NCBI GenBank assembly: GCA_023614405.1
Contig: CM042697.1
Span: 304,762,323 to 304,826,322, forward strand
Origin: Avena insularis
Lineage: Eukaryota > Streptophyta > Magnoliopsida > Poales > Poaceae
Direction: 5' to 3'
Length of the DNA: 64,000 bases
The notes beneath the pieces are model-generated. The model made no database searches. It saw only the letters and a list, made by a program, of their open reading frames with translations, and was not told where the DNA came from. The position numbers were made by a program, and so were the translations under genes. Below, piece after piece: positions 20,544 through 33,419 of this stretch (position 1 is the stretch's first letter; each line of letters begins with the position of its first letter).

Positions 20544-22979
20544 TGTAATATCCCAAAAATACTAAACTTAAATCATCAAACTCTAATCATCAATATGAGA
20601 GTTAACAAAAACTTTTCTAATTTAAATTATGAAAGCTTGCATATGTGTATGCATTTAATTTGAAATTCTTTTGAACCAACTTGTTTGTGTGTTTCTTTGC
20701 TTGTAAAATGTTTCTTAGGTGAAATAAACATCATCTAAACATTTCCCACACTTTTCCCAAAGACAAGTAAAGCAAAACAAATAAAATAAAGGAATGGTCA
20801 TTTTGACCAATTTAACTCCCATGCCTACTTTGGCTGTCTCAAACTTTCAGAACCTAACAGAAACTTTTCTGGATCTTTGCACCCCTTGATTGTACTCATA
20901 ACAAAGTATCAAGGCCCACTTTGTGATCATCCAGAAACTTTCAAATGCATAGTTTCAATGACAATTCAAAATTGAATCTTTATCATATGGGAAGATCCCA
21001 CTTTTTCAAAAACCACTCAAACAAGCTCAACTTTCAAAACCCAAGCATCTGCAGACTCACCAGCACCAATCTAGCACACCCACCAAAAATCTTTTCAAAA
21101 TTCAAAACTTGAATTCATGCGGCCATTTCATCAAACACTTGGCAGACACAAAGCAAACAAAATCAAAACACTACTGTGAGCAGTGATTCTTGCCTAACTG
21201 GTTCCCTATCTAGCTCACAACCAGCTCAGTACATCATCTAGCAAGATTAACCAAGCACTAGCACCACTGTGAGCTTGGCATTGTCATCAATGGTGAACAA
21301 CCGAAGCCACCCTTGCCACCCACATGTCGATAGCAAGATAGGAAGGAAACTAGCCGTGCCAACCTTGTCTAGGAGATCACCCATGCCTCACCGCCCCCTC
21401 TAGACCAGCCCTGCCTCGAAGACACCGACCAGAGCACCCAGGAACGCCGCGCCCGTGCCTCTGCCAGCCGTGCCAAGCATGCGCCAGAGCGCCACCCTCG
21501 ACCAAAGCCCACAGACCGCGCGCCGCCCTCGCCGCGTGCATATACGATCGCCACCGACCCAGGAGACCACCAGACATCCCCGTTCGCCGCCCCATGCCGC
21601 ACAGCCACCGCTCGCCGTTGAAGACGCCGCCTCTGCCGCGCAGAGCGTCGCGTGTTCCAGACCAACCTGCACCGCCCCACGTCTCGCCACCGTATCATTG
21701 AGCATCGCCAGGGAACACCTCACCGTCCCCTACCTTCGCCCATGCTAATAGCCGTCTGTACCATTGCCCCCGACGAGCTCACCGTGCGCCCCGTCGGTCC
21801 CCTCGCTCGACTATAAATAGAGGACACCCCAGCCGAACTAAGCACACCATTCTACTCCCCTCTCATCACTGATCGTGCCACACCGTTCCCGGAGCAAGGC
21901 AAGCAACACTTCGCCGGAATTTCCCCGGAGCCCGCCGCCTCTGGAGAAGAAGGGAGACAGCGATTGGAGCCGCCCCAGCAGGAGCCACCGGTACCAGGAG
22001 ATTCGCCGTCGTCGACTTCGTCATTCGCCCGCCTCGCCGACCCTCGCCTGCACCCCGGTGAGCCCCCAGCAACCCCCACTGGCCGCGCTAGGTTTCTGTC
22101 TCACCGGCATTGCCCAACATCGACGGTGACTCCCAGCCGTTGGATTTGAACCGGATCGAACGTCCCACGTTGCCCCGTACCGCTTCGCACCCCCTGTCTC
22201 ACTGACGAGTAAGGACAGCCACTTAAACAGCCCGCGGAAGCGCTACGCTTAGCAGGCCGACCCGTTAACTTTTCCCGCACAGCCCAGTTATTTGAATTAA
22301 ACCTTTTCCATTTTAATTCAAACACACTTCTGTACCCAGTTTCAAAAATCAACCTAGATCAATTTAGTGTACCAAATTGAATGAAACTAATTTTGTTGGA
22401 AAGGTCTGAGGATGCTGAATCCAAGCCCGTTGGATTCAAGTCAGTTGGATCTATAGATCACCCATGGTAAAAATAACAAGGCAGAAGCTTTTCTGCATTC
22501 AAACATTTTTCAAATTTAAACCATGATAGCTTTTGAGTTGATTCCAACTCTCAAAAATCACATTTAACCACACCTTTCAGAATATATAAAAATATATGGG
22601 TTTACTTGCAGAAATAATGTTTAAGTAATAAAAGAATGCCCCATAGGAATTTCTAGCCACTTTATTTAATTAAAATAAAAGGGTAAAACCTTATTAAATT
22701 GTGACACTACTTTAAATCACATTCCCATGGACTAAAATATGTGGTGATGACATGTGTCAACATGATCCCATGTTTGGTTTGAAGAATATTAAATCTTAAG
22801 TAGTTTTTCAATGAGTAGAAATTACTTATCTAAAAATAAAAGGAATTAAACCAAGCCTTAATCTTGTAATGTTAGTGATGATGCTAGATCATCTATAGGA
22901 TCCTTTTGTGTGATGATTGCAAGTAGTTAAGTATTGTTTGGTGATTGTGTACATTGTATTTATTTATGGACGCTAGTAC
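20544..22979 (+). repeat. 5' LTR of element E, first segment
   Basis: Begins TGTAATATCCCAAAAATAC. It contains a GC-rich promoter/leader block (about 21370-22200) whose short ORFs have no recognisable content. It is broken at 22979 by the CACTA element, with TAC as the 3 bp target. Together with 33706-35311 it gives about 4042 bp, matching the 3' LTR length. Confidence 0.88.
21812..21820 (+). promoter_or_regulatory. TATA box of the 5' LTR of element E
   Basis: TATAAATAG followed by a C/A-rich leader; the same box and surroundings are in the 3' LTR at 42214-42222. Confidence 0.6.
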
Positions 22980-23240
22980 CACTACTGGAAAAACCATCTT
23001 CGGTTCGATCACTGGAAGCCCAGCAGTCCCGGCCCATCACGAACCGCGACTAGTGCTAGCACTAGTCCCGGTCCGTGAGGCCTCCAACAGCTAGAAATGG
23101 CCATAAGCATTAGTCCCGAGCCGGACTAGAGCATTAGTCCCGGTCCGTAATACGGCCCGGGACTAATAAGCTGGAGCGGGGCAACAACTCTTTTCGGGGA
23201 CTATTAGTCCCGGGTCGTATCACGGCCCGGGACTAATTGT
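22980..23240 (+). repeat. Left terminal and subterminal repeats of element F
   Basis: After the CACTA end come repeated inverted units TAGTCCCGGTCCG... and ...CGGCCCGGGACTAAT (about 23060-23235). Such subterminal repeats bind the TnpA-type protein in En/Spm elements. Confidence 0.8.
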
Positions 23241-23771
23241 CCATCACTATATATACAGCTCCCTGGCCAGCTGCCCTAAAGCATATGGTGGCCATTTTTC
23301 TCAAAGAAAGCAAGAGAGTTCATGCCATTTTTTTTCTCAAGATTTAGTTTGCAACACCTAAATCCAAAGCATTAAAAGGTTATAACTTCATTCTTTCATC
23401 TCTTATTGCTACTTTAGCTCTATATAATGCTCTAGAAGTATAGATATATGGATCAAATGCATGCATGCTGTAGAAGTAGCTAGAAGGATTTTGATATATA
23501 AGTGTAACAAATTTTGATTAGGCACATAGTTACTGAAAATTGAAATGTGTAATTTTAGAGTTTCAGAGCTTAGAATGGAATGAGGTTTTCACTGATAGAA
23601 CAATAATAAAAAACTCCACATTTATCATGTTGATTGTTTTCTCCAATTCACAAATTGGTGCATGTAAATTTTTCAAAATTCAAAATTAATGCTCTAGAAG
23701 CTCTCAATATAACTTGTAATAATTTTATCATGTTGTGTAATGGTTTTTGATATACTTTTACTATAATGCAG
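23241..23771 (+). promoter_or_regulatory. Promoter and leader of the TNP2 gene of element F
   Basis: A TATATATA run at about 23249-23256 lies 20-30 bp before a likely transcript start. The rest is AT-rich and ends in TATAATGCAG just before the coding start, which looks like a splice acceptor and suggests a leader intron. No ORF of note. Confidence 0.45.
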
Positions 23772-26700
23772 ATGGTCCGGGAATGGATGTACGGTACTGA
23801 CCGACGCTCTGGCGAGTTCATTAATGGCGTGCATGAATTCATCCGTGTTGCTAATGCAAACAAGCACAATGGTTTTGTATTCTGTCCATGTAATGGATGT
23901 AGGAATCAGAAGGATTATTCTGACTCAAAAACCCTTCACCACTGTTGAAGTCCGCTTCATGCCCGTTATAATTGTTGGACCAAGCACGGAGAGAGGGGTT
24001 ATAATGGAAGACAATGAAGAAGAGGAGGAGGATGACAACTATCATGGTTTCCAGTGCGGAGATACTTCCATGGGGATCTTTGAAGGGAGGATGAAGAAGA
24101 GACACATGATGAACCCGCTGATGATCTTGGTCGGGCCATTGCCGATGCACGAAGAGATTGTGAAACTGAAAAGGATAGGGAGAAGTTCAATCACATGCTA
24201 GAGGATCACAAAAAGTTGTTGTACCCAAATTGCGAAAATGGTCTAAAAAAGATGGGCAGCACACTGGAATTGCTGCGATGGAAGGCTGAGTGTGCTATAC
24301 CTGACTCCTCATTTGAAAAGTTGCTGAAAATGATGAAGAATATGCTTCCAAAAGATAATGTATTGCCCGCCAGTACATACGAAGCAAAGAAGGTTGTCTG
24401 CCCTCTAGGTTTAGAGGTTCGGAAGATACATGCATGCCCTAATGACTGCATCCTCTACTGCGGTGAGGAGTATGAGAATTTAGATGCATGCCCGATATGC
24501 ACTTCACTTCAATATAAGATTAGACGAGATGACCCTAGTGACGTTGAGGGCGAGCCCCCCCCGGAAGAGGGTTCCTGCGAAGGTGATGTGGTATGATCCT
24601 ATAATACCACGGTTGAAACTCTTATTCAGAAACAAAGAGCATGCCAAGTTGTTGCGATGGCATAAAGAGGAACGTAAGTCAGACGGGATGTTGAGACACC
24701 CCGCTGATGGGCCGCAATGGAGAAAAATCGATAGAAAGTACCCGGAATTTGCAAATGATGCAAGGAGTTTAAGGTTTGGTCTAAGTATAGATGGCATGAA
24801 TCCCTTTGGGGAGCAGAGCTCGATCCTGACACCCGTGACTCTATGCATCTATAACCTTCCTCCTTGGTTGTGCATGAAGCGGAAGTTCATTATGATGCCA
24901 GTGTTGATCCAAGGTCCGAAGCAACCCGGCAACGATATTGATGTGTACCTAAGGCCATTAGTGGAAGAACTTTTAAAGTTGTGGCATGAACCCGGGATAC
25001 GCGTGTGGGATGAGCACAAGCAGGAAGAATTTAACCTCCGAGCATTGCTTTTCGTAACAATCAATGATTGGCCTGCTCTTAGTAACCTTTCAGGACAGTC
25101 AAACAAGGGATACAATGCATGCACACACTGTTTAGATGAGACTGCAAGTATATATTTGGAACATTGTAAGAAGAATGTATACAATGAGCATCGTCGATTT
25201 CTTTTGGCCAAGCATCCCTTAAGAAAGAAAGGCAAGCATTTCAACGGTCTGGCATGTCACCAGACGAAGCCTAAGGAGCGTACTGGTGCTGATATATTTG
25301 ATATGGTCAAAGATTTGGATCAACTGGTAACCTTTGGAAAGGGTCCTGGAGGAAAATCTGTTCCGAAAGACGCTGAAGGACACGCACCCATGTGGAAGAA
25401 GAAATCTATATTTTGGGATCTACCATATTGGAAATTCTTAGAGGTCCGCTCTGCAATCGATGTGATACATGTGACGAAGAATCTTTGCGTGAACCTGCTA
25501 GGCTTCTTGGGCGTGTATGGGAAGACAAAAGATACACCGGAAGCACGAAAGGACCATCAACGTATGAAAGACCCAGATGGCTGCATCGGAATGGTTTCAA
25601 GGTCATGCCACTACGCTCTTACCAAACAAGAGAAGGAAATATTTTTGAATGCCTAAGCAGTATTAAGGTCCCGTCGGCTTCGTCGAATATAAAGGGATAA
25701 TAAATATGGCAGAAAAAAGTTCCAAAACCTAAAGTCTCATGATCGCCACGTGATTATAGCATAAATGCTTCCGATTGCATTGAGGGGGCTTCTACCAGAT
25801 AATGTTTGAGTACCCATTGTGAAGCTATGTGCATTTCTCAATGCAATCTCTCAGAAGATAATCAATCCTGAAGATGTACCACGGTTACAGAATGATGTGG
25901 TCCAATGTCTTGTCAGTTTTGAGTTGGTGTTCCCACCATCCTTCTTCAATATTATGACGCACCTGCTGGTTCACCTAGTCGAAGAGATTTCCATTCTCGG
26001 TCCTGTATTTCTACACAATATGTTTCCCTTTGAGAGGTTCATGGGAATCTTAAAGAAATATGTTCGTAACTGTGCTAGGCCAGAAGGAAGCATCTCCAAG
26101 GGCTATGGAACAGAGGAGGTCATTGAATTTTGTGTTGACTTCATTCCTAACCTTAAGCCGATTGGTCTTCCTCAATCATGGTATGAGGGGAGACTGAGTG
26201 GAAAGGGTACTCTAGGAAGGAAATCAATAATATGTAGAGACGGACATTCTTACACCGAAGCACATTACACCGTTCTACAGAATTCTATCTTGGCAGCCCC
26301 ATATATCGAGGAACACAAGAAAATCTTACGCTCCAACAACCCTTGAAAGCATGACTCTTGGATTAGATATGAACACATGAAGAGTTTCGGCGGTTGGTTG
26401 CAACATCTCATAAAAAACAACACTCTTGGAGATCAGCTATACTTGTTGTCTAGGTCACCATCTTCGACTATATCTACTTTCCAAGGGTACGAGATAAACG
26501 GGTATACATTTTACACGATAGCCCAAGATAAAAAGAGCACCAACCAAAACAGTGGTGTCCGCTTTGATGCAACAGACAATGGGTCAAAGACCACATATTT
26601 TGGTTACATAGAGGAGATATGGGAACTTGACTATGGACCTACTTTTAAGGTCCCCTTGTTTCGGTGCAAATGGGTCAAGCTGACGGGAGGAGGGGTTGAG

Positions 26701-27060
26701 GTAGACAAGAAATTCGGAATGCCATCGTTGGATCCCAACAATCTTGGGTACTTAGACAAACCATTCGTCCTAGCCAATGATGTGGCCCAGGTTTTCTATG
26801 TGAAGGATATGTCTACCAAACCTAGAAAACAAAAAAATAAGAAAAAGAATACATTAGACGATGAGCCAAAGCGCCACATAGTTCTTTCAGGAAAAAGAAA
26901 CATCGTGGGAGTGGAGGACAAGACAGACATGTCAGAAGATTGTGATAAGTTTCATGAAATTCCGCCCTTCGCGGTGAAGGATGACCCAAGCATCATGTTA
27001 ATGAATGAAGATGCTCCATGGATACGACGAGATCAGAAAGGAACACACGCGAAGAAATGA
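23772..27060 (+). pseudogene. TNP2-like CACTA transposase
   Basis: Catalyses excision and insertion of the CACTA element. It starts at ATG 23772 with REWMYGTDRRSGEFINGV and CPCNGCRN, the transposase-associated N-terminal domain. The TNP2 core spans about 24180-25656: CPLGLEVRKIHACPNDCILY with Cys/His residues, LSIDGMNPF, NDWPALSNLSGQSNKGYNAC, DLPYWKFLEVR and DVIHVTKNL. Candidate acidic catalytic residues are D in SIDGMNPF and D in NDWPA. The C-terminal DUF4218-like region (25819-26346) has HLVEEISILGPVFLHNMFPF. A DUF4216-like region follows (26377-27060; ATDNGSKTTYFGYIEEIWEL). Frameshifts near 23946-24180, 24570-24600 and 25656-25820 and a stop at 26344 make it non-functional, though no domain is lost. 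Confidence 0.85.
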
Positions 27061-27460
27061 TATGTAATAATTGTAACATTTTATGAGTGAAGATGTTCCA
27101 TGCATGTGTCCATTTTTATAGTGTTGTCTGCAAACAATCTTGAGTGTGTTAGTCCCGTTTTGTGGCTGGACCGGGACTAAAGGAGGGCCTTTAGTACCGA
27201 TTCATACTTACCATTAAGATCTGATCTCCAAACGCGTGATGTCACATATTAGGGAGTGCCTCTCGTAGAAAGGAAAGGGCGGGAAAACTTGGCGTGAAGC
27301 TTTGGGAAATGGCGAGAAATATCTTTAGTCCCGGTTAGTGACTACATCCGGGATTAAAAGCTCTCGTAGAAAGGAAAGGGCGGGAAAACTTGGCGGGAAG
27401 AGGTGGGAAATGGCGGAAAATATCTTTAGTCCCGGTTTGTGACTACAATCGGGACTAAAT
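27061..27460 (+). repeat. Inverted TAGTCCCGG-type repeats downstream of TNP2
   Basis: Contains units such as TTAGTCCCGGTTTGTGACTA followed by CGGGACTAAA, and a duplicated segment with AAAGGGCGGGAAAACTTGGCG at about 27278 and 27376. They resemble the element's subterminal repeats but lie internally. Confidence 0.65.
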
Positions 27461-28275
27461 GGATATTATATTAAGATTCATTATATTTTTCTGATAAAAA
27501 TAGACATATTTTTTGTTTTATTTGGATTATTACAATAAAAGATATGATTTTCAAAGTTTTTATATTTGATTTGAATAAAAAAATAAAATTTACATATGAA
27601 ATAATTTATAAATGATGCAAACAGATAAATGCATATTATATTAAAATTATTTATATTTTTCTGATAATTATAGACATATTATTTTTTTATTTGGATTATT
27701 ACAATAAAAGATATGATTTTTCAAAGTTTTTATATTTGATTTGAATTTAAAAAGAAAATTTACAAATGAAATAATTTATAAATGATGCAAAAAGATAAAT
27801 GGATATTATATTAAAATTCGTTATATTTTTATGATAATAATAGACATATTATTTGTTTTATTTGGATTATTACAATAAAAGATATGATTTTTTTAAGTTT
27901 CCATATTTGATTTGAATTAAAAAAGAACATTTACAAATGACATAATTTATAAATGATGCAAATAGATAAATGGATAATATATTAAAATTCTTTATATTTT
28001 TCTGATAATAATAGACATATTATTTGTTTTATTTGGATTATTACAATAAAAGATATGATTTTTCAAAGTTTTTATATTTGATTTGAATTAAAAAAGAAAA
28101 TTTACAAATGAAATAATTTATAAATGATGCAAACAGATAAATGGATATTATATTAAAATTATTTATATTTTCTGATAATAATAGACATATTATTTGTTTT
28201 ATTTGGATTATTACAATAAAAGATATGATTTTTCAAAGTTATTATATTAGTTTGAATTAAAAAAAGAAAATTAAA
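27461..28275. repeat. Five tandem copies of a 170 bp AT-rich repeat in element F
   Basis: Units start with (T)GGATATTATATTAA at 27461, 27631, 27801, 27972 and 28143, spacing 170-171 bp. Each unit holds AATAAAAGATATGATTTT and ends with TTTATAAATGATGCAA. Copies differ by a few per cent by eye. The last unit is truncated. Confidence 0.9.
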
Positions 28276-28480
28276 AAAAATAGTCGCGGGTCGTGGCTGG
28301 ACCCGGGACTAAAGATGATCTTGTAGCAAGCGGTTACGAAAAACCATTTAGTCCCGGGCCGTGGCTTAACCCGTGACTAAAGGGGGGTCTTTAGTCGCGG
28401 GTTAAGCCACGGGATGGGACTAAAGACCCTTTAGTCCCGTCCCGTGGCTTAGCCCGAGACTAAAGGGGTGGCCCTTTATA
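28276..28480. repeat. Nested inverted repeats between the two genes of element F
   Basis: Three to four palindromic units of the form TTTAGTC(C/G)CGGG...GTGGC...CCCG(G)GACTAAAG between about 28282 and 28465, like the terminal subterminal repeats. They lie upstream of the second gene and may serve as its protein-binding region. Confidence 0.7.
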
Positions 28481-29480
28481 TTCTGCGCGCCACCACCCCT
28501 GCCCAACACTTGGCATTCCTCGACGCAGCGAAGAAGACGAAGCACACAGACGCGCATTGAAGACGACACAGGGGAGGTGCCGTCCACCACCGCCGTGCCA
28601 CTCCGCTCTGCTCCGCTCTGCCGCCGCCGTGCCATGACGTCTTGCATGTGCAGCCTCTCCCGCGCTGTAGCCTCATGCCTCCTTGTCGTGCCACCTCTCG
28701 CCGCCTCGCTGCTGCCGCCGTCCCGCCTCGCCGCCCCTCGTCGGTGAGGTCGTGCGCGCGCGGGTGGTTTTTTTATAGTTTTTTTGTTATTTTTTTGTTA
28801 TAGTTTTATTTATAGTTAGGTTTATTATAATTAGGATTATACTTAAAATTATTAGGATTGTTATAATTAGGATTATTAGGTTTATTATAATTAGGATTAT
28901 TAGGTTTATTATAATTAGGATTATTATAATTAAGAGTTTGTTATAGTTTTTTGTATAGTTTTTTTATAGTTAGGTTTATTATAATTAGGATTATAATTAA
29001 AATTATTAGGATTGTTAAAATTAGGTTTATAATTAGGATTATTAGGTTTATTATAATTAGCATTATTAGGTTTGTTATAATTAGGATTATAATTAGGATT
29101 ATTATAATTAAGATTTAGTTATTAGGATTAGTATTATGATTATTATAATTAGGATTATTATAATTAGGTTTATTAGGTTTTTTTTTGTTATAGTTTGTTT
29201 CTATAGTTTTTTTATATTAGGGTTTTTTGTTTTAGTATTAGGATTATTGTTTTAATTAAAATATTAGAATTAGGATTAGGATTATTGTTTTAGTTATTTT
29301 TTGTTTTATTTATTAGGATTATATTGTTTTATTTATTGTTTTCTTAGGGTTATTTTTTTGTTTTAGTTATTATGATTATTGTTTTAGCACAAATAATATT
29401 AGGATTATATTGTTTTAGTTATTAGGATTATTGTTTTTTCTAACCTGTTTAACTCTCTTTTTGTTATAGATAATTAAGTC
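28481..29480 (+). other. Leader of the second CACTA gene with an AT-rich minisatellite
   Basis: 28481-28750 is GC-rich and may be a first, non-coding exon. A donor-like GGTGAGGTCG lies at about 28742. 28770-29470 is a low-complexity block of units like TTATAATTAGGATTATTAGG, ending TTTTTGTTATAG, a plausible acceptor. The block therefore most likely lies in a leader intron. Confidence 0.5.
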
Positions 29481-32400
29481 GTGGATCCATCCGAAGATCC
29501 TGGTCGCATCGGTGAAGGTTTTCTTCAGGGCATGATAAGAGGTGAAATTCCTCTTAATATTACTACTAGCGCCGAAGATATTTTGCTCGAGGAAGAGATA
29601 TCCTCATATCTGAATCCATCCGGTGATGAAATAGAGGAAAACCAAATTTACCAAGGGGAAGACCAGATGGACGAAGGGCAAACAAATAACAACAATAATG
29701 ATGGCCCCTCGACAGGATCCGGTGAGGTACATATATATATAAAGTCTCGTGTTACCTCTATTCATTAACTGATCTAGATATATATTAATCACTCTCTCTT
29801 CTTCTTTTAGCCCACCGGATCGAAGCAATCGACAGCTCGAACAAAACGAGGGCCAAACTAAAAGTTGGATGGTACTCAGAGGTTCACCATCGAAGAAATA
29901 GATGATGATGGTGAACCGATTGCTCCAGAGAAGCACCGAAGGATGTTTATCAATCAATGCGGGGTGCTTGTTAGGGACAACCTGCCGATCACCATCGAAG
30001 AATGGAATAAGTCAAAGAAAGCCGGTGAAGAATCCAACAGCTATGTCACCGATGATGCCAAAGATGACCTTTAGCACAAGCTCATAGCGCATTTCATACT
30101 ACCTCCAGAGTATGAGGAATTTAAGGTATATGGTATTATCCCAAAGCCGGGTGGGCTTGAAAATAGAGCGAAAGTCAACGAGTGGGCACTAAGCAAGATG
30201 GCTGAACTGTACCGGAACCACAAGAAAAATTTATACGCGAAATATGTCGTGAAAAAGAAAACTCCAGACTTCAAAGGAGTAAACGAGAAGTTGAGAGAAC
30301 AGTGGCCCGATTTTGTACAGTACAAGAAATGTGATAAAGCAAAGGCAAAGTTGGCAAAGAACGCGTTAAATGCTGCCAACAAGAAATACCTTCATAAAAT
30401 GGGGACAGGTGGCTACAAGAGTGCCATCCCTAAGTGGGAAACTATGGAGAAGGATATGAGGGCTAGAGGCGTCACTCCTGGTACAGATGGATGGCCCGAG
30501 AGGTCAAAGCACTGGTGGTACGGGCACCGGGGATCCTTGGACCCAGAAACAGGGAAGACATTATTTCATGATAAAATTCTAAAACCCTCCCAAGGCCTTA
30601 TTCAAGCAATGAACGATGCTCAATTGGGATTGTTCCGTCCCGAGAGAGAGAACGACAAGATGACACGCGCCCTAGGGAATCCTGAAAAGGGAGGACGAAC
30701 ACGAGGCAAAGGCGCCGGTGTCTCATGGAAGAAAGGATTTCCTCATGCGATGCGATTCTGAAGCCGTCAGAGAAAGAAGGACCGGGAGGCAGACCGGATC
30801 TCCAGGGTAGAGCAGGACCTAGCTGATCTGAAGAACCTCATGCATGAAATTAGCAAATGGCCACCGTCGTCAACTCACCCGCGGTCTGATGATCCTGCAT
30901 TGGATCTTAGCCAACGGAGAAGCAGCGTGGCTTCCACGGAGGTCCGTGCTGATGATCAAGCACTACTGGATGATGCACCGGCTCCTCAATACCCCGTGGA
31001 TGATGTCAGAGAGATGGCACAATGTGAGCTATATTAGCCAATGAACAACCTGTCCTTCAAGGTGGCGATCGGCACTGCTTTACCTTGTCTACCTAGATCA
31101 CTCCACCATTCACTTCTGATTCCACCAGGCTATGCTCGTGTCACGGCGGATGACATAGTGGAGGATTTTGCGGACCTAGAGATTGAAATCGCTACGCCTG
31201 AAGGCCTTACGAAAATAGTAGATGTCAAGCGCAACATCATTCTATGGAATAAGAAGTACATCAAGTTTCCATGCTCGGCGCCAAGGCCACCGACTCCAAG
31301 GAATCCAAATCCACCCCGCATCGAATATCGTCAACCTCCAAGTCCACCCCAACCCGATTATCGCCAACCTCCAAGTCCACCCCGCCCCGCTGATGATCGC
31401 CGCAGCAGGAGTACATCAACTCGATCTCCGCCTCCGCCTCCGTGCAATACTACTACCTCGTCTAAGAAACGGAAGTTTGACGGTCCCCCGCGCCCCACAT
31501 CGAAGAAAGGTCAAACGCCGAAGATAGTCGATATCCCGCTGGCTCTTCCAAAGAGACCTTATGACAAGACCGATGAGGAAACTAACGCGGATGTGGCTGC
31601 CCAAGTTAAGGCGCATTTTGCACCCAAAAAGCCTGAGCCAAAGCCGGTATATAACGAAAAAACCAAAAGGTGGGCTAAGTCCTTTCTTGAGCAACCATCC
31701 CAGATATCGATGAATCTGGAATCAGACTATGACCGGGAGATTATTAAGCAAGCACAGAAGAAAAAAATCACAAGTGCAAAAAGCGAGAAGCAAGTTGCCC
31801 AGCTCGGAGCACAGAAGAATCAATCGATCGCCCCGCTCAAAGTCATTTCAGACCTCGACAAGACCTTTAGAGCTGAAATGGATATGGACATGCAAATAAT
31901 GGACCCTAGAGCCCGTAATAGTGCTGCACTTATGGGAATCACTGTATCGCAGGCCAAAGCACTTGATGACGAAGCAAATATGTCTCTTGGTCAATATTTA
32001 GGCTATGAAGATACGCCATGGGTCGAGATAAGTACGACAGATGTCCAAGGGCGCCTCTAGTCAAGAATGAAGAGCTCACGCGTCTATCCACACATATGCG
32101 AAATCTACACGAATGGTACATGTATGTCGCAGCACAAAAAAGCATCGAAAGATTGGTTTCTCGGTGGACGTTAGAACGAGCATCACTTCAAACCATACTC
32201 GTCTGAGTTCAAATGACCGAACTGTTTCAGTTATACAACCAGCGCGCCCTCGACAAATCTATCATTGGTTGCTACTCTCTGTAATTTATTTATTTCTATA
32301 ATTAAGTTTGTAGCTTTAGCTCGTTCATTGCATTTAATATATTATACTAACTATATATATCCTTTTGTATGATGATATTATATTCTGCAGAATGAAGATG

Positions 32401-33163
32401 CTTGAATGCAAAAGAGCTAGAAGATACGACGTTGGGTTCATTGACCCATATATCATTAATGAATATACGTTAAATAATCACCCCAAAGACGTGGAGGAAG
32501 ACCTGTCCAGGTTCTTAACCGTTAATAATTTTGTTAAGGAAATACTATTTCCTTACAACTTCGAGTGAGTGTTTATATCTTGTACACATTTTATTTTTGC
32601 TTACTCGATGAGCTATATATGCATGTATGCTTATGTAAACGTCCGCAGATTCCACTGGATCTTGCTAAACATTCAAGTTGACAACTCACTAGTTGAAGTC
32701 CATGACTCATTAAGTTGGGACCAAGAGAAGTGGAGCGACATGAAAGCAATGCTCCATAAATAATTTCAATCATTATCGCATTATATCGTCCTCTTTCATT
32801 CATTTCCTGATATCAAGTAACTAATAACTCATTTGTTCATTTTCTTTGCCGAGCAGGTGTTGGACACGGTTCAGACAGAAAATACCAGGTCCATTCAAAG
32901 AGGAGCTAACTTATAAAATGGCGAAGAGTTTACAGCAGCCACCGGGAACTCATTTATGTGGATACTACGTCTGGGAGTACATCCGAGGATTGACCAGTGA
33001 GCGGAAAGTTGACTCACATTATATTTATGATTTGTGGGAGAAACTAGAGCCAGACCAGCGCATAAGAGCAATTCAAGAGGAGCTGGCGGGATTTATGATG
33101 GAGGAAGTCCTTGATATACATGGAGAGCATTATGCGGATGACGTGGAACTTGGTTTGCCTTAG
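29481..33163 (+). pseudogene. TnpA-like CACTA protein with C-terminal Ulp1-like protease domain
   Basis: Exon 1 starts at 29481 with GTG where ATG is expected (DPSEDPGRIGEGFLQG) and is acidic. An intron fits 29722-29810. One frame then runs 29865-32060 with stops at about 29862, 30072, 30759 and 31035. It has a transposase_24-like region (IIPKPGGLENRAKVNEWALS, KGVNEKLREQWPDF), a Pro-rich stretch (31290-31450) and a helical part. After a frameshift near 32050 and introns at 32281-32390 and 32565-32648 comes a Ulp1-like cysteine protease domain. Its triad is visible: His in FHWILLNI, Asp in VHDSLSWD, Cys in GTHLCGYYVWEY preceded by Gln. The donor of the last intron (about 32762-32856) is lost. 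TnpA-like proteins bind subterminal repeats; the protease role is unknown. Confidence 0.8.
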
Positions 33164-33419
33164 TCATATCCATGTAGCTCATATGATATATATATTCATC
33201 AATGACCATGTAATTTCAAAACATTTCTTCCTTTTGATATGATTGATTATATGTATGCTTGCAAGGGATCGATTAATTATATAAATGCATCGACGTGTAG
33301 TGTGTATGTAGTAGCGTATAATATGTATACTGAAATATATGTTTGTTATAGTGAAACACAAAACGAAAAAGGAACAAAATGGAAAAAAAAGGAAATACAC
33401 AATCTCTGCCGCAGCAGAG
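33164..33419 (+). other. 3' untranslated region of the second CACTA gene
   Basis: AT-rich, with no coding content, between the stop of the Ulp1-like domain and the right subterminal repeats. Confidence 0.5.

Noticed and set aside
21369..22129. ORFs in the GC-rich part of the E LTR as genes
   Set aside because: Open in both strands and several frames, repeated in the 3' LTR, no recognisable content.
28800..29200. TTAGG-like runs as telomeric repeats
   Set aside because: The units are irregular (TTAGGATTAT, TTAGGTTTATT) and never the plant telomere unit TTTAGGG in array; it is AT-rich low-complexity sequence.
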